DNA from: Acidimicrobiales bacterium | Lineage (GTDB): Bacteria > Actinomycetota > Acidimicrobiia > Acidimicrobiales > Poriferisodalaceae | Direction: 5' to 3' | Assembly: GCA_030743005.1 (NCBI GenBank) | Contig: JASLTG010000002.1 | Coordinates: forward strand, 95,218 to 159,217 | DNA length: 64,000 bases | Shown here: in pieces, positions 16,319 to 25,354 of the stretch | Position numbering within the stretch: position 1 is the first letter of the stretch | How the letters are laid out: every line of letters starts with the position of its first letter | Notes under the pieces: generated by a model | What the model was told of the DNA's origin: nothing | The model's input: the letters and a program-made list of their open reading frames with translations, nothing else | Database searches by the model: none | Position numbers and translations under genes: made by a program

Positions 16319-16717
16319 TCAGATGACCCGAGATTCCTCAATCGCACTACTAACAGCTTCGACAACTTCCTCAGCTGTCGCCCCTGGCGTTAAAACCCGT
16401 GCGATCCCAGCGTCATACATGGACTGGAAGTCGCCTTCTGGAACGATTCCTCCAAGGATGACCGGTATATCCGCACCAGCTTCTTTTAAGGCTTGGGTGA
16501 CCATTGGGAGCAAGGCTTCATGAGCGCCAGACAACATCGAAACTCCTATCGCGGAGACATCCTCATCGATTGCCGCAGCAACAACGGTTTCAGGAGTTTG
16601 AAACAAACCGGTGTATATGACTTCGTATCCGGCATCACGTAGGATCCGCGCCACAATTTTGACCCCTCGGTCATGACCGTCAAGTCCTAATTTCGTCACG
16701 AGCACGCGCTCCGCCAT
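16319..16717 (-). CDS. Stand-alone B12-binding protein (methylmalonyl-CoA mutase C-domain-like)
   Basis: About 132 aa, nearly all a cobalamin-binding domain. The hallmark DGHDRG (in KLGLDGHDRGVKIVARIL) carries the His that ligates cobalt, followed by SMLSGAHEALLP and VILGGIVPEGD. In related systems this small subunit partners a larger catalytic mutase, e.g. methylmalonyl-, ethylmalonyl- or isobutyryl-CoA mutases. No large subunit is encoded in this window. I placed the start at the ATG giving MAERVLVTKLG; an upstream start would add eight residues. It is the first gene of the minus-strand series and diverges from the ABC exporter. Confidence 0.88.
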   Translation of the reverse strand: MAERVLVTKLGLDGHDRGVKIVARILRDAGYEVIYTGLFQTPETVVAAAIDEDVSAIGVSMLSGAHEALLPMVTQALKEAGADIPVILGGIVPEGDFQSMYDAGIARVLTPGATAEEVVEAVSSAIEESRVI

Positions 16718-16907
16718 GAAGGTTGACCCTAGCCCTCTCACTAGCCAGAGGCGAGTTCAACTGCCAGTTCATCGGAGGAACCCACGTTGGCGGAACAGCA
16801 AGGTCTTCGAACTGTTAGGAGACAGCAGCAGCAAGGCCTCTTACTAAGCCGTTAAGAATGTCCTTTATGGCCCGTGATTGGAGATATTGACCCAATAGGG
16901 TGCTCGC

Positions 16908-17645
16908 ATGACTACCACCACTTCGCTCGCGGCTCGAGCCGTCGATGCATCGAAAATGTATGGTTCGGGTGAGACCGCAGTTCGCGCACTCGATGGATTG
17001 TCTGTTGATCTCGCTGCAGGAGAATTCACCGCGATCATGGGGCCATCTGGTTCAGGCAAATCTACTTTGATGCACTGTCTCGCGGGCCTTGACACGCTTA
17101 GTTCAGGGAAGGTCTTCCTTGGGGATACCGACATTAGCGAATTGTCCGAGCGTGCTCTTACGTTGTTACGAAGAGACCGCATTGGCTTCGTTTTTCAGGC
17201 CTTCAATTTGGTTCCAACACTTTCGGCTCATGAAAACATCGTGTTGCCACAAAAACTTGGTGCTGCACCGCCGCAGGAGTCTTGGCTCGAACGTGTCATC
17301 GATGCTGTAGGGCTGGCTGATCGACTTAGTCACCGCCCCAATGAACTATCCGGCGGGCAACAACAACGGGTCGCCGTTGCGCGAGCTCTAGCAGGGCAGC
17401 CTGAGATCATCTTCGCTGACGAACCCACAGGCAACCTTGATAGCAAAACAGGTGGTGAGATTCTGGGCTTCATGCAGAACGCTGTTCGCGATCTGAGTCA
17501 AACAATTGTGATGGTGACACATGATCCATCAGCAGCTGCTCACGCCGATCGGGTTGTTTTTCTAGCCGATGGGAAAACAGTTGAAGAGTTGACCTCACCC
17601 TCTGTCGATTTGATATTTGACACCATGAGGCGTCTGGGCGACTGA
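16908..17645 (+). CDS. ABC transporter ATP-binding protein (MacB/LolD type)
   Basis: Complete ATPase: Walker [10 protein letters not shown] (residues 45-53), Q-loop region [17 protein letters not shown], signature [15 protein letters not shown], Walker [14 protein letters not shown] and switch His in VMVTHD. The [12 protein letters not shown] and [10 protein letters not shown] features place it with the MacB/LolD/FtsE-like group, which couples to FtsX-type permeases. Only one base separates its stop from the GTG of the permease gene, so they form a pair. Confidence 0.93.
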   Translation: MTTTTSLAARAVDASKMYGSGETAVRALDGLSVDLAAGEFTAIMGPSGSGKSTLMHCLAGLDTLSSGKVFLGDTDISELSERALTLLRRDRIGFVFQAFNLVPTLSAHENIVLPQKLGAAPPQESWLERVIDAVGLADRLSHRPNELSGGQQQRVAVARALAGQPEIIFADEPTGNLDSKTGGEILGFMQNAVRDLSQTIVMVTHDPSAAAHADRVVFLADGKTVEELTSPSVDLIFDTMRRLGD

Positions 17646-17646
17646 A

Positions 17647-20208
17647 GTGTTCAAACTCACCCTGAATTCGCTGTTAGCCAGGAAGATAAGGCTGGCTTTA
17701 ACCACTTTCGCGGTTGTGTTGGGTGTCTCATTCGTTTCAGGTTCGTTTATCCTCGCCGACAGCCTCCGGGCTGTATTCGACAAGATTGCTATCGAGATTG
17801 CTGGTCCTGACTGGCTTCAGGTTCGAGGAGTCGAAACAATCGAAGGGGACCCATTTAGTCGGCCTACAGTTCCCCAATCAGTTGTTGATCAACTCAACTC
17901 AACCGAAGACGTGTACGGCGCTTTAGGAGTTATCCAAGGGTTCCCCAGAATTTCAGTTGATGACACTCTGATTAAACCACTCGGCGGAGCTCCTACTCTG
18001 GCCTTCAACTTTGAAGAAGAGACCGAAGAGTTAAGCGGGTTTCAAACTGTCGACGGCAGAGCACCGGGCAATGGTGAAGTTATGGTCGACGTCGATACAG
18101 CCGAAAAATATGACATCGCTATCGGTGACACGGTCACTATCCGCTCCTTGCAACCTGCAGAGGATTTTCGGGTTACTGGCATAACCCGGTGGGGCGTAGA
18201 CAACGGTGGGGGTGCCGTTTTCATATTGATAGACACCGCTACCGCTCAAAGACTCTTCAACTACCCAGATTCCTTCCTAGCCGCAACAGTCGCCGCTCAG
18301 CCCGGGATAGACGAACAACAGCTGGCAGATAGGTTGACCAATGAGCTACCGAGCGGTTTTGAAGCGGTAACTAGTGAGGTCGTAGCAAACGAATTCAGCG
18401 ATCAATTCGACATATTTATAACCATTTTTCAGAATGCCCTCTTGGTTTTTGCAGCGGTTGCGCTCATCGTCAGTGCTTTCATTATCAACAACACTTTCGC
18501 GATCGTTCTCGGGCAACGTATCCGGGAACTTGGGTTACTTCGCGCAGTAGGTGCTACGGGTCGTCAAATACGTTCGTCGGTTCTCATTGAAGCTCTACTT
18601 ATAGGCGTTGTTGCTTCTCTGGTTGGCGTTTTCGCTGGTATGGGGATCGCTTGGAGTATCAACGCACTTATAGCTCAGGCAGGCGATGGATCCGGCCTCC
18701 CTGACGGGCCTTTGGTCATCGCGGCACGAACTTGGATCGCGGCAGCGATTGTGGGAATAGGTGTGACTTTGCTGGCTGCTATTTCGCCAGCCAGAAAAGC
18801 TTCGAGAATTCCTCCCATCGCTGCTTTGCGAGATGACCTAAGTCTGTGGTCGGGAAGCAACCGGCGCCGCACCGTCGTCGGTCTCCTTTTCGGAGTGGGT
18901 GGTCTCTTGGCTACCGCCTTCGGAACGACAAGCAACGCTGGTGCTTCAAAACAGTTGGCCTTACTTGCCGCAGGAGCATTATTGCTCTTTGTTTCGATCT
19001 CTCTCTTAAGCACATTGATAGCTAGGCCGGCAGCTCGTCTGTTGGGTTGGCCAATGAAACGCTTCGCTCGCGCCTCCGGCAACTTGGCTCGTGAGAACGC
19101 CAGCAGAAATCCTCGCAGAACGGCGTCAACTGCCTCAGCTCTGATGGTGGGTCTCGCATTAGTTGGCATGGTGTTAGTCGTAGGTACCAGTTTCAAAAAA
19201 ACGTTTTCATCGATCCTCGACTCATCTTTGGGCGCAGATTTCTTCATCGATACGGACGGACGCAGCTCATGGGGCTTCAGCCCTCAACTGGTTGAAGAAA
19301 TCAAGGAGATTGATGGCGTGGCGATAGCTGTCGGCTTTCGCGGAGGACCCGGCACCGCCCAAATGAGTGTGGCTGGTGCATCCAAAGATGTGATTGGTAC
19401 CCAAGAAGAAGGTCTGGGTCGTGTACTAGACATCTCCTTGATTGAAGGCAGCTATTCAGGTTTATCCAACGATGGTGTCCTAGTCCATGAGGATCCTGCC
19501 GAAGATCTCGCTTTGGCGGTAGGTGATGTGGTGTCGGCAACATTCCCTGTAGCTGGCACGAAAGATTTACGGGTTGTTGGAATCTTCGACGACGGTTCGA
19601 TTCTCGGAAACTGGGTAATAGATATGAGCACCTACGAAAACGGTTTTGACCCAGCCCGACAGTCAGACCTTTTCGCTGCAATAGAACTCGAAAAGGGAGT
19701 TGAGGTACAAAGCATCCGATCGCAACTCGATGCTGTTGCCATTGACTACCCGGAAGCGATTCTCCAAGACCGAACCGAATACCAAGAAACAATTGAAGGT
19801 CGAATCGACAACCTACTGATGACCGTCAACGCACTGGTTGGATTCGCCGTAGTCATTGCCGTCTTAGGCATCGTCAACACTTTGATGCTGTCAGTGTTCG
19901 AAAGAACAAGAGAAATTGGTCTTCTCAGAGCAGTGGGCATGACTCGGCGACAAACAAGGCGAATGATCAGATGGGAAGCGGTAATCATCGCCGTCTTCGG
20001 TGGGGTATTGGGCATACTTGTCGGAACTTTGCTCGGCTTTATCGCAGTTCAAGCAATGCCCGACTCATTCATCACAGATTTCGGTATTCCGGTTGGCAAT
20101 TTTGCCGTCATTCTCATCATGTGCATTGTTGCTGGTGTCCTAGCTGCAATTCTGCCCGCCCGACGAGCGGCACGACTTAACATCCTCGACGCAATCGCTC
20201 ACTCCTGA
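17647..20208 (+). CDS. ABC transporter permease, FtsX/MacB family
   Basis: 853-residue permease with an N-terminal membrane segment (about 13-33), an extracytoplasmic MacB-like core (35-250), a first FtsX block of three helices (about 255-385), further helices near 410-465, a second core domain (about 490-720) and a second FtsX block at the C-terminus. The repeated signature REIGLLRAVGMTRRQ / RELGLLRAVGATGRQ marks both FtsX halves. Such duplicated permeases in actinobacteria export lipids or peptides or act as mechanotransmission complexes; the substrate is unknown. It starts with GTG and overlaps the next gene by one base. Confidence 0.92.
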   Translation: MFKLTLNSLLARKIRLALTTFAVVLGVSFVSGSFILADSLRAVFDKIAIEIAGPDWLQVRGVETIEGDPFSRPTVPQSVVDQLNSTEDVYGALGVIQGFPRISVDDTLIKPLGGAPTLAFNFEEETEELSGFQTVDGRAPGNGEVMVDVDTAEKYDIAIGDTVTIRSLQPAEDFRVTGITRWGVDNGGGAVFILIDTATAQRLFNYPDSFLAATVAAQPGIDEQQLADRLTNELPSGFEAVTSEVVANEFSDQFDIFITIFQNALLVFAAVALIVSAFIINNTFAIVLGQRIRELGLLRAVGATGRQIRSSVLIEALLIGVVASLVGVFAGMGIAWSINALIAQAGDGSGLPDGPLVIAARTWIAAAIVGIGVTLLAAISPARKASRIPPIAALRDDLSLWSGSNRRRTVVGLLFGVGGLLATAFGTTSNAGASKQLALLAAGALLLFVSISLLSTLIARPAARLLGWPMKRFARASGNLARENASRNPRRTASTASALMVGLALVGMVLVVGTSFKKTFSSILDSSLGADFFIDTDGRSSWGFSPQLVEEIKEIDGVAIAVGFRGGPGTAQMSVAGASKDVIGTQEEGLGRVLDISLIEGSYSGLSNDGVLVHEDPAEDLALAVGDVVSATFPVAGTKDLRVVGIFDDGSILGNWVIDMSTYENGFDPARQSDLFAAIELEKGVEVQSIRSQLDAVAIDYPEAILQDRTEYQETIEGRIDNLLMTVNALVGFAVVIAVLGIVNTLMLSVFERTREIGLLRAVGMTRRQTRRMIRWEAVIIAVFGGVLGILVGTLLGFIAVQAMPDSFITDFGIPVGNFAVILIMCIVAGVLAAILPARRAARLNILDAIAHS

Positions 20209-20603
20209 TGTCTCTGAACCCCTTGAACCTCAGCGAAGAAGTCCGATCTTTCTTGGACGAACGCCACCTTGCTTCATTGACCCTTCTAAGGCCGGACGGC
20301 AGCCCTCACGTAACTGCTGTCGGATTCACCTGGGACCAGGACAGCCAGTTAGTCCGGGTGATCACATGGGCAGGGTCAATGAAAAGCAGAATCTTGGAGC
20401 AAACGCCTCATAGTCGCGCTGTTGTCTGTCAAATCGACGGGGGCCGTTGGCTAAGTCTCGAAGGAACCGCCGTTGTCACTTCTGAAGAGAAGCGGTGCAG
20501 GGAAGGGACTGAACGTTATGCCAACCGTTACCGCATCCCCCAAGACCGCCAAGACCGCACTGTCATCGAGATTTCAGTTGACCGAATCCTCGGATACGCC
20601 TAA
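20208..20603 (+). CDS. PPOX-class F420-dependent oxidoreductase
   Basis: Small split-barrel flavin/deazaflavin protein (131 aa) of the pyridoxamine-phosphate-oxidase-like group. The typical pattern is an ATLRPDGSPHV-like segment (here SLTLLRPDGSPHVTAVGF), then TWAGSMKSRILEQTPHSRAVV and LSLEGTAVV. In actinobacteria many such proteins bind F420 rather than FMN. It is translationally coupled to the FtsX permease (TGATG), an odd partnership, and may simply share the transcript. Confidence 0.85.
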   Translation: MSLNPLNLSEEVRSFLDERHLASLTLLRPDGSPHVTAVGFTWDQDSQLVRVITWAGSMKSRILEQTPHSRAVVCQIDGGRWLSLEGTAVVTSEEKRCREGTERYANRYRIPQDRQDRTVIEISVDRILGYA

Positions 20604-20619
20604 TAGAACAACCGATTAT

Positions 20620-20640
20620 CGTGGAAACTTTCAAACCACG
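20620..20640. terminator. Weak hairpin between convergent genes
   Basis: CGTGG (20620-20624) and CCACG (20636-20640) could pair with an 11-base loop between the convergent PPOX and HelD-like genes. The stem is only five bases and no T run follows, so this is a low-confidence terminator. Confidence 0.25.
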
Positions 20641-20652
20641 TTCGTTGGGCCT

Positions 20653-22758
20653 TTAGTCTCGCAATACGTCAGGCAGCGGACGGGCATGAATAACGGCCAA
20701 ACGCTTGGTTGACCGAGTGAGAGCAACAAAAAGGGCCCGCAAACCTTGTGGTTCTTCGTCCAAAATCGCTGCTGGTTCGATAACGACAGTGCCGTCCAAC
20801 TCAAGCCCTTTGACTAATTGAACCGGGACTAGAGCAATCTTGGGATGCAAAGGTCCGCTGACGTTTCTGCTGGCAGTAGTTGCTCTTCCGTAATCGATGC
20901 CCCTGGCTTCAAGAGCAGCATCAACTTGGTCAATTAAACTCTGCGGGGCGATAACTGCAACTGAGCCGCCTCCAAGGGCTTCCGACTCTTCTTGAACTAA
21001 TGACACAGATTTTTCTACTAACTCGTGAGTAGCACTATCCGTACCGCTGCCAACTTGAATTATGCGTGGCGGGCTTCCCACTGAACGAACTGCTTTTGGT
21101 GGAGCCAGGTCTGGGGCTGCCACCGCGAGAACTTTGTTGGCCAACTCCAAATTGGGGGCAGGGATCCGGTAGCTAAGGGTGAGCTCCCGGACACGCGGTT
21201 CTTTAGTGCGAGAAGGCAAATAGTTGAGCACTTCATCCCAGTTTGCCGCCGCACCTGGCGCGGTGGCCTGAGCGATATCCCCGACCAACGTCATGGACCC
21301 GTTAAGTGACCGGCGAGAAATCATTCGTAATGCCATCGGGGTGTGGTCCTGTGTTTCGTCGACGACTATGTGACCGAAGGTACGCAGTTCCGGATCCCGT
21401 GCTTTTCGATCTCGGTCCAGCCGGGGGCCAAGCCCTGAATACGCCTCATCGAGCAGCGGCACATCTGCGTCACTCCATCGGTAATCAGCGAGAGATCCAC
21501 CCCGAGGTCGATATAGAGTCATCCACTCTTCATCCGCTAAATGATCACCGGCTGCAGATCCCAGTAGCGCTTCGGAACCAAATAGATCTCTCAACAGTTG
21601 CCCTGGGGTCAATACCGGCCATATCCATTCGAGGGCTTCCAAAACTCTCGGATCTCTTCGCAACCGATATTGAACGTTCTCGGGATCAGGCTCAGAGTGG
21701 TGTGATCTTGCAAGGGCCGAGAAAAATTCTTTCTCTACATACCCGCGTGCCGCGTTATGTCTCCTGTAACGCCGTCGAGCTTCGCGCACAATTTTTCTGC
21801 TCTGAGTAACCGTGATGCGGAGCCGTGTGAGGCCAAACCCGACGGTGAGATCTTCACGGAGGGCACGCTCACGATCTTTGATCGCGTGTGAGATGACCGA
21901 GACCATACGTTCGCTTCCCTTCACCGCGGCTGAGCTTGAGTGGTCCGGTAGCGTCACTCGAACATCATCGAAGAGATCTACGAGTAGATCCGCCAAGACG
22001 GTGAGATAGACACCGGCTTCACCAAGACTTGGTAGAACCTGTTCGATGTATCGCAAGAAAAGCCGGTTGGGCCCAACCACCAATACCCCTTGACCTTCAA
22101 GCGGGAAACGGTGTGTGTAAAGCAGATATGCAGCCCTATGAAGAGCTACAACTGTTTTGCCGGTTCCTGGACCGCCTTGGACAATTAGCATCCCCTTCAG
22201 TGGGTCACGAATGATTTCATCCTGTTCCCCCTGAATTGTGGCGACGATATCTCGCAGCTGCCCGTCGCGATTCTGGTCGAGTGCTGCCAGAAGAGCTCCG
22301 TGACCTTGAAATCCTTCGTCGAGTTGATCAAGGTCAAATAACTCATCTTCAATATCCAATAGCTCACGTCCCCGGCTTACAAAATGACGTCGACGAATGA
22401 GGCCCATGGGATCGCGTCCCGTAGCTCGATAGAAGGGTTCAGCTATCGGCGCCCGCCAGTCAACGACTACTGGTTCTTGTCTTTCGTCTGCTACCGCAAG
22501 TCTTCCAATGTGAAATCGATCTTCAGTATCTAGATCTATTCTGCCGAAAATCAGTGAGGCCGACCCCAGTTGGAGCTGCCCAAGTCGATTCTGGACACTT
22601 CCTTCGATCACATCTCGTTCATATCTTGCCTGAGTAGTTCCCCCGCGCCCCACTTCGACCATTCCACGTAATTTTTGTGCCCGTTCGCGCGCCTGGTCTA
22701 AGAGCAGGTGTGCACGATCGATGTGTGCCTGTTCGGCTGCGATTTCGGGATGTGTCAC
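20653..22758 (-). CDS. HelD-like UvrD-family helicase
   Basis: Superfamily 1 helicase/ATPase of 701 aa. An N-terminal coiled-coil-like part (about 1-60) precedes GRIDLDTEDRFHIGRLAV and VVDWRAPIAEPFYRA, which are typical of HelD proteins. Walker A is GGPGTGKTVVALHRAAYLLY (Lys201); motif II reads VVDETQDHTPMAL; motif VI-like LRALFVALTRSTKRL is at the C-terminus. In actinobacteria and Bacillus, HelD proteins bind RNA polymerase and strip it from DNA, sometimes with rifampicin protection; that role here is inferred. GTG start. It diverges from hemE. Confidence 0.85.
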   Translation of the reverse strand: MTHPEIAAEQAHIDRAHLLLDQARERAQKLRGMVEVGRGGTTQARYERDVIEGSVQNRLGQLQLGSASLIFGRIDLDTEDRFHIGRLAVADERQEPVVVDWRAPIAEPFYRATGRDPMGLIRRRHFVSRGRELLDIEDELFDLDQLDEGFQGHGALLAALDQNRDGQLRDIVATIQGEQDEIIRDPLKGMLIVQGGPGTGKTVVALHRAAYLLYTHRFPLEGQGVLVVGPNRLFLRYIEQVLPSLGEAGVYLTVLADLLVDLFDDVRVTLPDHSSSAAVKGSERMVSVISHAIKDRERALREDLTVGFGLTRLRITVTQSRKIVREARRRYRRHNAARGYVEKEFFSALARSHHSEPDPENVQYRLRRDPRVLEALEWIWPVLTPGQLLRDLFGSEALLGSAAGDHLADEEWMTLYRPRGGSLADYRWSDADVPLLDEAYSGLGPRLDRDRKARDPELRTFGHIVVDETQDHTPMALRMISRRSLNGSMTLVGDIAQATAPGAAANWDEVLNYLPSRTKEPRVRELTLSYRIPAPNLELANKVLAVAAPDLAPPKAVRSVGSPPRIIQVGSGTDSATHELVEKSVSLVQEESEALGGGSVAVIAPQSLIDQVDAALEARGIDYGRATTASRNVSGPLHPKIALVPVQLVKGLELDGTVVIEPAAILDEEPQGLRALFVALTRSTKRLAVIHARPLPDVLRD

Positions 22759-22904
22759 TCGTAAATCACCGGTTTAGAGAACGAACCAGCTTACCGTTCA
22801 TCGTCGAGATATTTCAGAATGACGCTTGTTTCCGAAAAGTTGCACTGAGCGACTATCAAACCAGGGGCTAGTGGGCTTGCAGGGCCGGTAGCGTCTGAGT
22901 TGAA

Positions 22905-23981
22905 ATGTCGATCCCAAACGACCACCCGAGCCACGTTCTCTTCGACAGTTCATATCTGCGCGCCTGTAGGCGTCAAGAGGTTGAACGGGTACCAGTTTGG
23001 TTTCAGCGACAAGCCGGTCGTTCTCTGCCTGAGTATCGAAATATTCGTGGCACGGGCAGCATCTTGGAAACGATTGCAGATCCTTCGCTTGCTGCGGAGA
23101 TCACTCTTCAACCGGTCCGCCGTTACGGAGTGGACGCCGCGATCTTGTTTTCTGACATCGTGGTTCCAGTTAACGCGATCGGCTTCAACGTTGATGTCGT
23201 TCCCGGCATCGGTCCAACAGTTGACCAACCCTTCAGGAATAAGGCTGATCTGAAACGTCTTCGTGTCCTTGAACCAGAAGTTGATACGTCATACGTACTA
23301 GAGACCGTCAGCATCTTGGCTGAAGAATTAGAAGTCCCGCTCATTGGGTTTGCAGGGGCGCCTTTCACGATCGCTAGCTACTTAATTGAAGGGCAGCCAT
23401 CTCGGACACATGCTCGAACAAAATCACTGATGTACTCAGAGCCCACTGTTTGGCATGGCCTGATGGAATGTCTTTCCGATATTGCTATTGCGAGCATGCG
23501 GTCGCAGGTGCTTGCGGGAGCCAGTGCTGTTCAATTATTTGACTCTTGGGCCGGTGCCCTGTCAGCCGATGATTACAACCAGTATGTGTTTCCTCATAGC
23601 CAACGAGTTTTTAGTGAACTCGAAGACCTTGAGGTTCCCCGAGCTCATTTCGGTGTTGGGACAGGCGAATTGCTGTCGTTGATGAGCGATGCCGGTGCCG
23701 ATGTTGTAGGTGCTGACTGGCGGGTGCCGTTAGACGAGGTACGGCGCAGAGTTGGCCCAGATACTGCTGTACAAGGAAATCTCGACCCGGCTATCTGTTT
23801 GGCTGAGTGGCCCGTAGTTGAGAGGCAAGCCCGCGAGGTGCTTAGAGCAGCCGATGGTCAACCAGGGCACATCTTTAATTTGGGTCATGGGGTATTACCT
23901 GAGACTGACCCCGCGATCTTGGAAAACTTGGTTGAGTTGGTCCACACCGAAGGCTTGCAAATCGAGCCGTCAGCGTCATGA
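22905..23981 (+). CDS. hemE: Uroporphyrinogen decarboxylase
   Basis: Cytoplasmic enzyme that decarboxylates the four acetate side chains of uroporphyrinogen III to give coproporphyrinogen III. The N-terminal signature VPVWFQRQAGRSLPEYR, the second signature region GFAGAPFTIASYLIEG, and the C-terminal NLGHGVLPETDP are all present; length 358 aa is standard. It overlaps the next gene by four bases (ATGA), forming a heme operon hemE-hemY. Together with chdC elsewhere in the window this suits the coproporphyrin-dependent route. Confidence 0.96.
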   Translation: MSIPNDHPSHVLFDSSYLRACRRQEVERVPVWFQRQAGRSLPEYRNIRGTGSILETIADPSLAAEITLQPVRRYGVDAAILFSDIVVPVNAIGFNVDVVPGIGPTVDQPFRNKADLKRLRVLEPEVDTSYVLETVSILAEELEVPLIGFAGAPFTIASYLIEGQPSRTHARTKSLMYSEPTVWHGLMECLSDIAIASMRSQVLAGASAVQLFDSWAGALSADDYNQYVFPHSQRVFSELEDLEVPRAHFGVGTGELLSLMSDAGADVVGADWRVPLDEVRRRVGPDTAVQGNLDPAICLAEWPVVERQAREVLRAADGQPGHIFNLGHGVLPETDPAILENLVELVHTEGLQIEPSAS

Positions 23982-25354
23982 CCAGAGAAGTAGTTGTTGT
24001 CGGAGGCGGAATTGCAGGCTTGACCGCGCTCCGCCAAGTTCAGAAGCAACCTGAAGTGAATGCTGTTCTCTTAGAAGCATCATCACATTTCGGTGGCAAA
24101 ATCAGGACAACAAATTTTTTGGGTCGACCGGTAGACGAAGGGGCTGACGCCTTCATCACTCGGGTGCCTTGGGGAATTGAACTCTGTGAAGAACTTGGGT
24201 TGGACAGTTTTCTAATTAGTCCTTCTACATCGAGCGCTTACGTATTGGTCGACGGTGTTTTGAGGAAGCTTCCCGCGGGGCTCGTCTTGGGAGTTCCTAC
24301 GAAGCTTCTGCCACTAATGCGCAGCCGGATAGTAGGCCCACTTGCAGCGATAAGAGCAGGTTTTGATCGTTTCTTACCCGATGATTGGCCAGGTGACGAC
24401 GAATCAGTCGGTGGGCTTATTCGACGCAGGATGGGAGATCAAATAGCCGAACGATTGGTTGACCCGCTACTAGGGAGCATCAGTGCAGGTGATACCGACC
24501 ACCTAGATGCAGCGTTGGGGGCACCGCAACTCGAAACAGCGGCTCGTCGAAATCGGAGTTTGATAATAGGTCTTAAGGAACAGGCCAAAGCGTCTGCTCA
24601 TGGACAAACCCCTATATTTCTCGGATTCGAAAATGGAATGGGGCATCTCGTAGAAACACTCGTGAACAGCGTCGGAGACGCAGATATTCGCACCAACACT
24701 CCCGTGACCGCCATCACTAGAAACACAGGCAACTTCGTTGTCACGACAAATCAATCATCCATTGAGTGCGACGCAGTCATATTGGCCACCCCTGCTCATC
24801 AAGCCGCTCAACTACTGGCTACTTGTCAACCAGCGGCTGATCGCTTGTCATCGATAGAACATGCGTCAGTAGCGATGGTCACCATGGGGTTTAAGCGGAG
24901 CGATGTAGGTCACTCCCTTGATGGGTCGGGCATGCTGATTCCTCGGGGTGAAGGATTACTCACGACAGCTGCGAGTTGGGGAAGTTCAAAATGGCCTCAT
25001 TGGGCGGACGAAGAACACGTCATCTTGAGAGTTTCTGCAGGTAGAGCAGGTGATACCAGGGCACTAGCTCTCGATGACAACGAGCTAGTTGAAACGTTAT
25101 TGACTGAGGTGGCAAACATCTTGGAAATTGAAGGTGATTTGGTGGAATGGCGGGTATCGCGATGGATCGATGCCTTCCCTCAGTACGCACCTGGTCATGA
25201 CCGTCTTGTTGCCGCAATCGAGCGTGATCTTAGATCCGGTATGCCTGGACTGTTTTTGGCTGGCGCCGGCTATAAGGGCATCGGGATCCCTGCCTGTATC
25301 AACCAGGGAAATCAATCTGCCGAGGCAACGCTCGACTATCTCAAAACACTATGA
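23978..25354 (+). CDS. hemY: Coproporphyrinogen/protoporphyrinogen oxidase
   Basis: FAD-dependent amine-oxidase-fold enzyme with the dinucleotide motif VVVGGGIAGLTALRQ at the N-terminus, GGKIRTTNFLGRPVDEGADAF, and the C-terminal FAD contact GLFLAGAGYKGIGIPACINQG. It oxidises coproporphyrinogen III (HemY/CgoX) or protoporphyrinogen IX. Because a ChdC gene is present, coproporphyrinogen is the more likely substrate in an actinobacterium. 458 aa, no clear signal peptide. It is coupled to hemE upstream and overlaps lnt downstream by four bases. Confidence 0.92.
   Translation: MTREVVVVGGGIAGLTALRQVQKQPEVNAVLLEASSHFGGKIRTTNFLGRPVDEGADAFITRVPWGIELCEELGLDSFLISPSTSSAYVLVDGVLRKLPAGLVLGVPTKLLPLMRSRIVGPLAAIRAGFDRFLPDDWPGDDESVGGLIRRRMGDQIAERLVDPLLGSISAGDTDHLDAALGAPQLETAARRNRSLIIGLKEQAKASAHGQTPIFLGFENGMGHLVETLVNSVGDADIRTNTPVTAITRNTGNFVVTTNQSSIECDAVILATPAHQAAQLLATCQPAADRLSSIEHASVAMVTMGFKRSDVGHSLDGSGMLIPRGEGLLTTAASWGSSKWPHWADEEHVILRVSAGRAGDTRALALDDNELVETLLTEVANILEIEGDLVEWRVSRWIDAFPQYAPGHDRLVAAIERDLRSGMPGLFLAGAGYKGIGIPACINQGNQSAEATLDYLKTL

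Noticed and set aside
18675..19247. 190-residue open frame opposite the FtsX permease gene
   Set aside because: Antisense shadow; Arg/Ala-rich without motifs.
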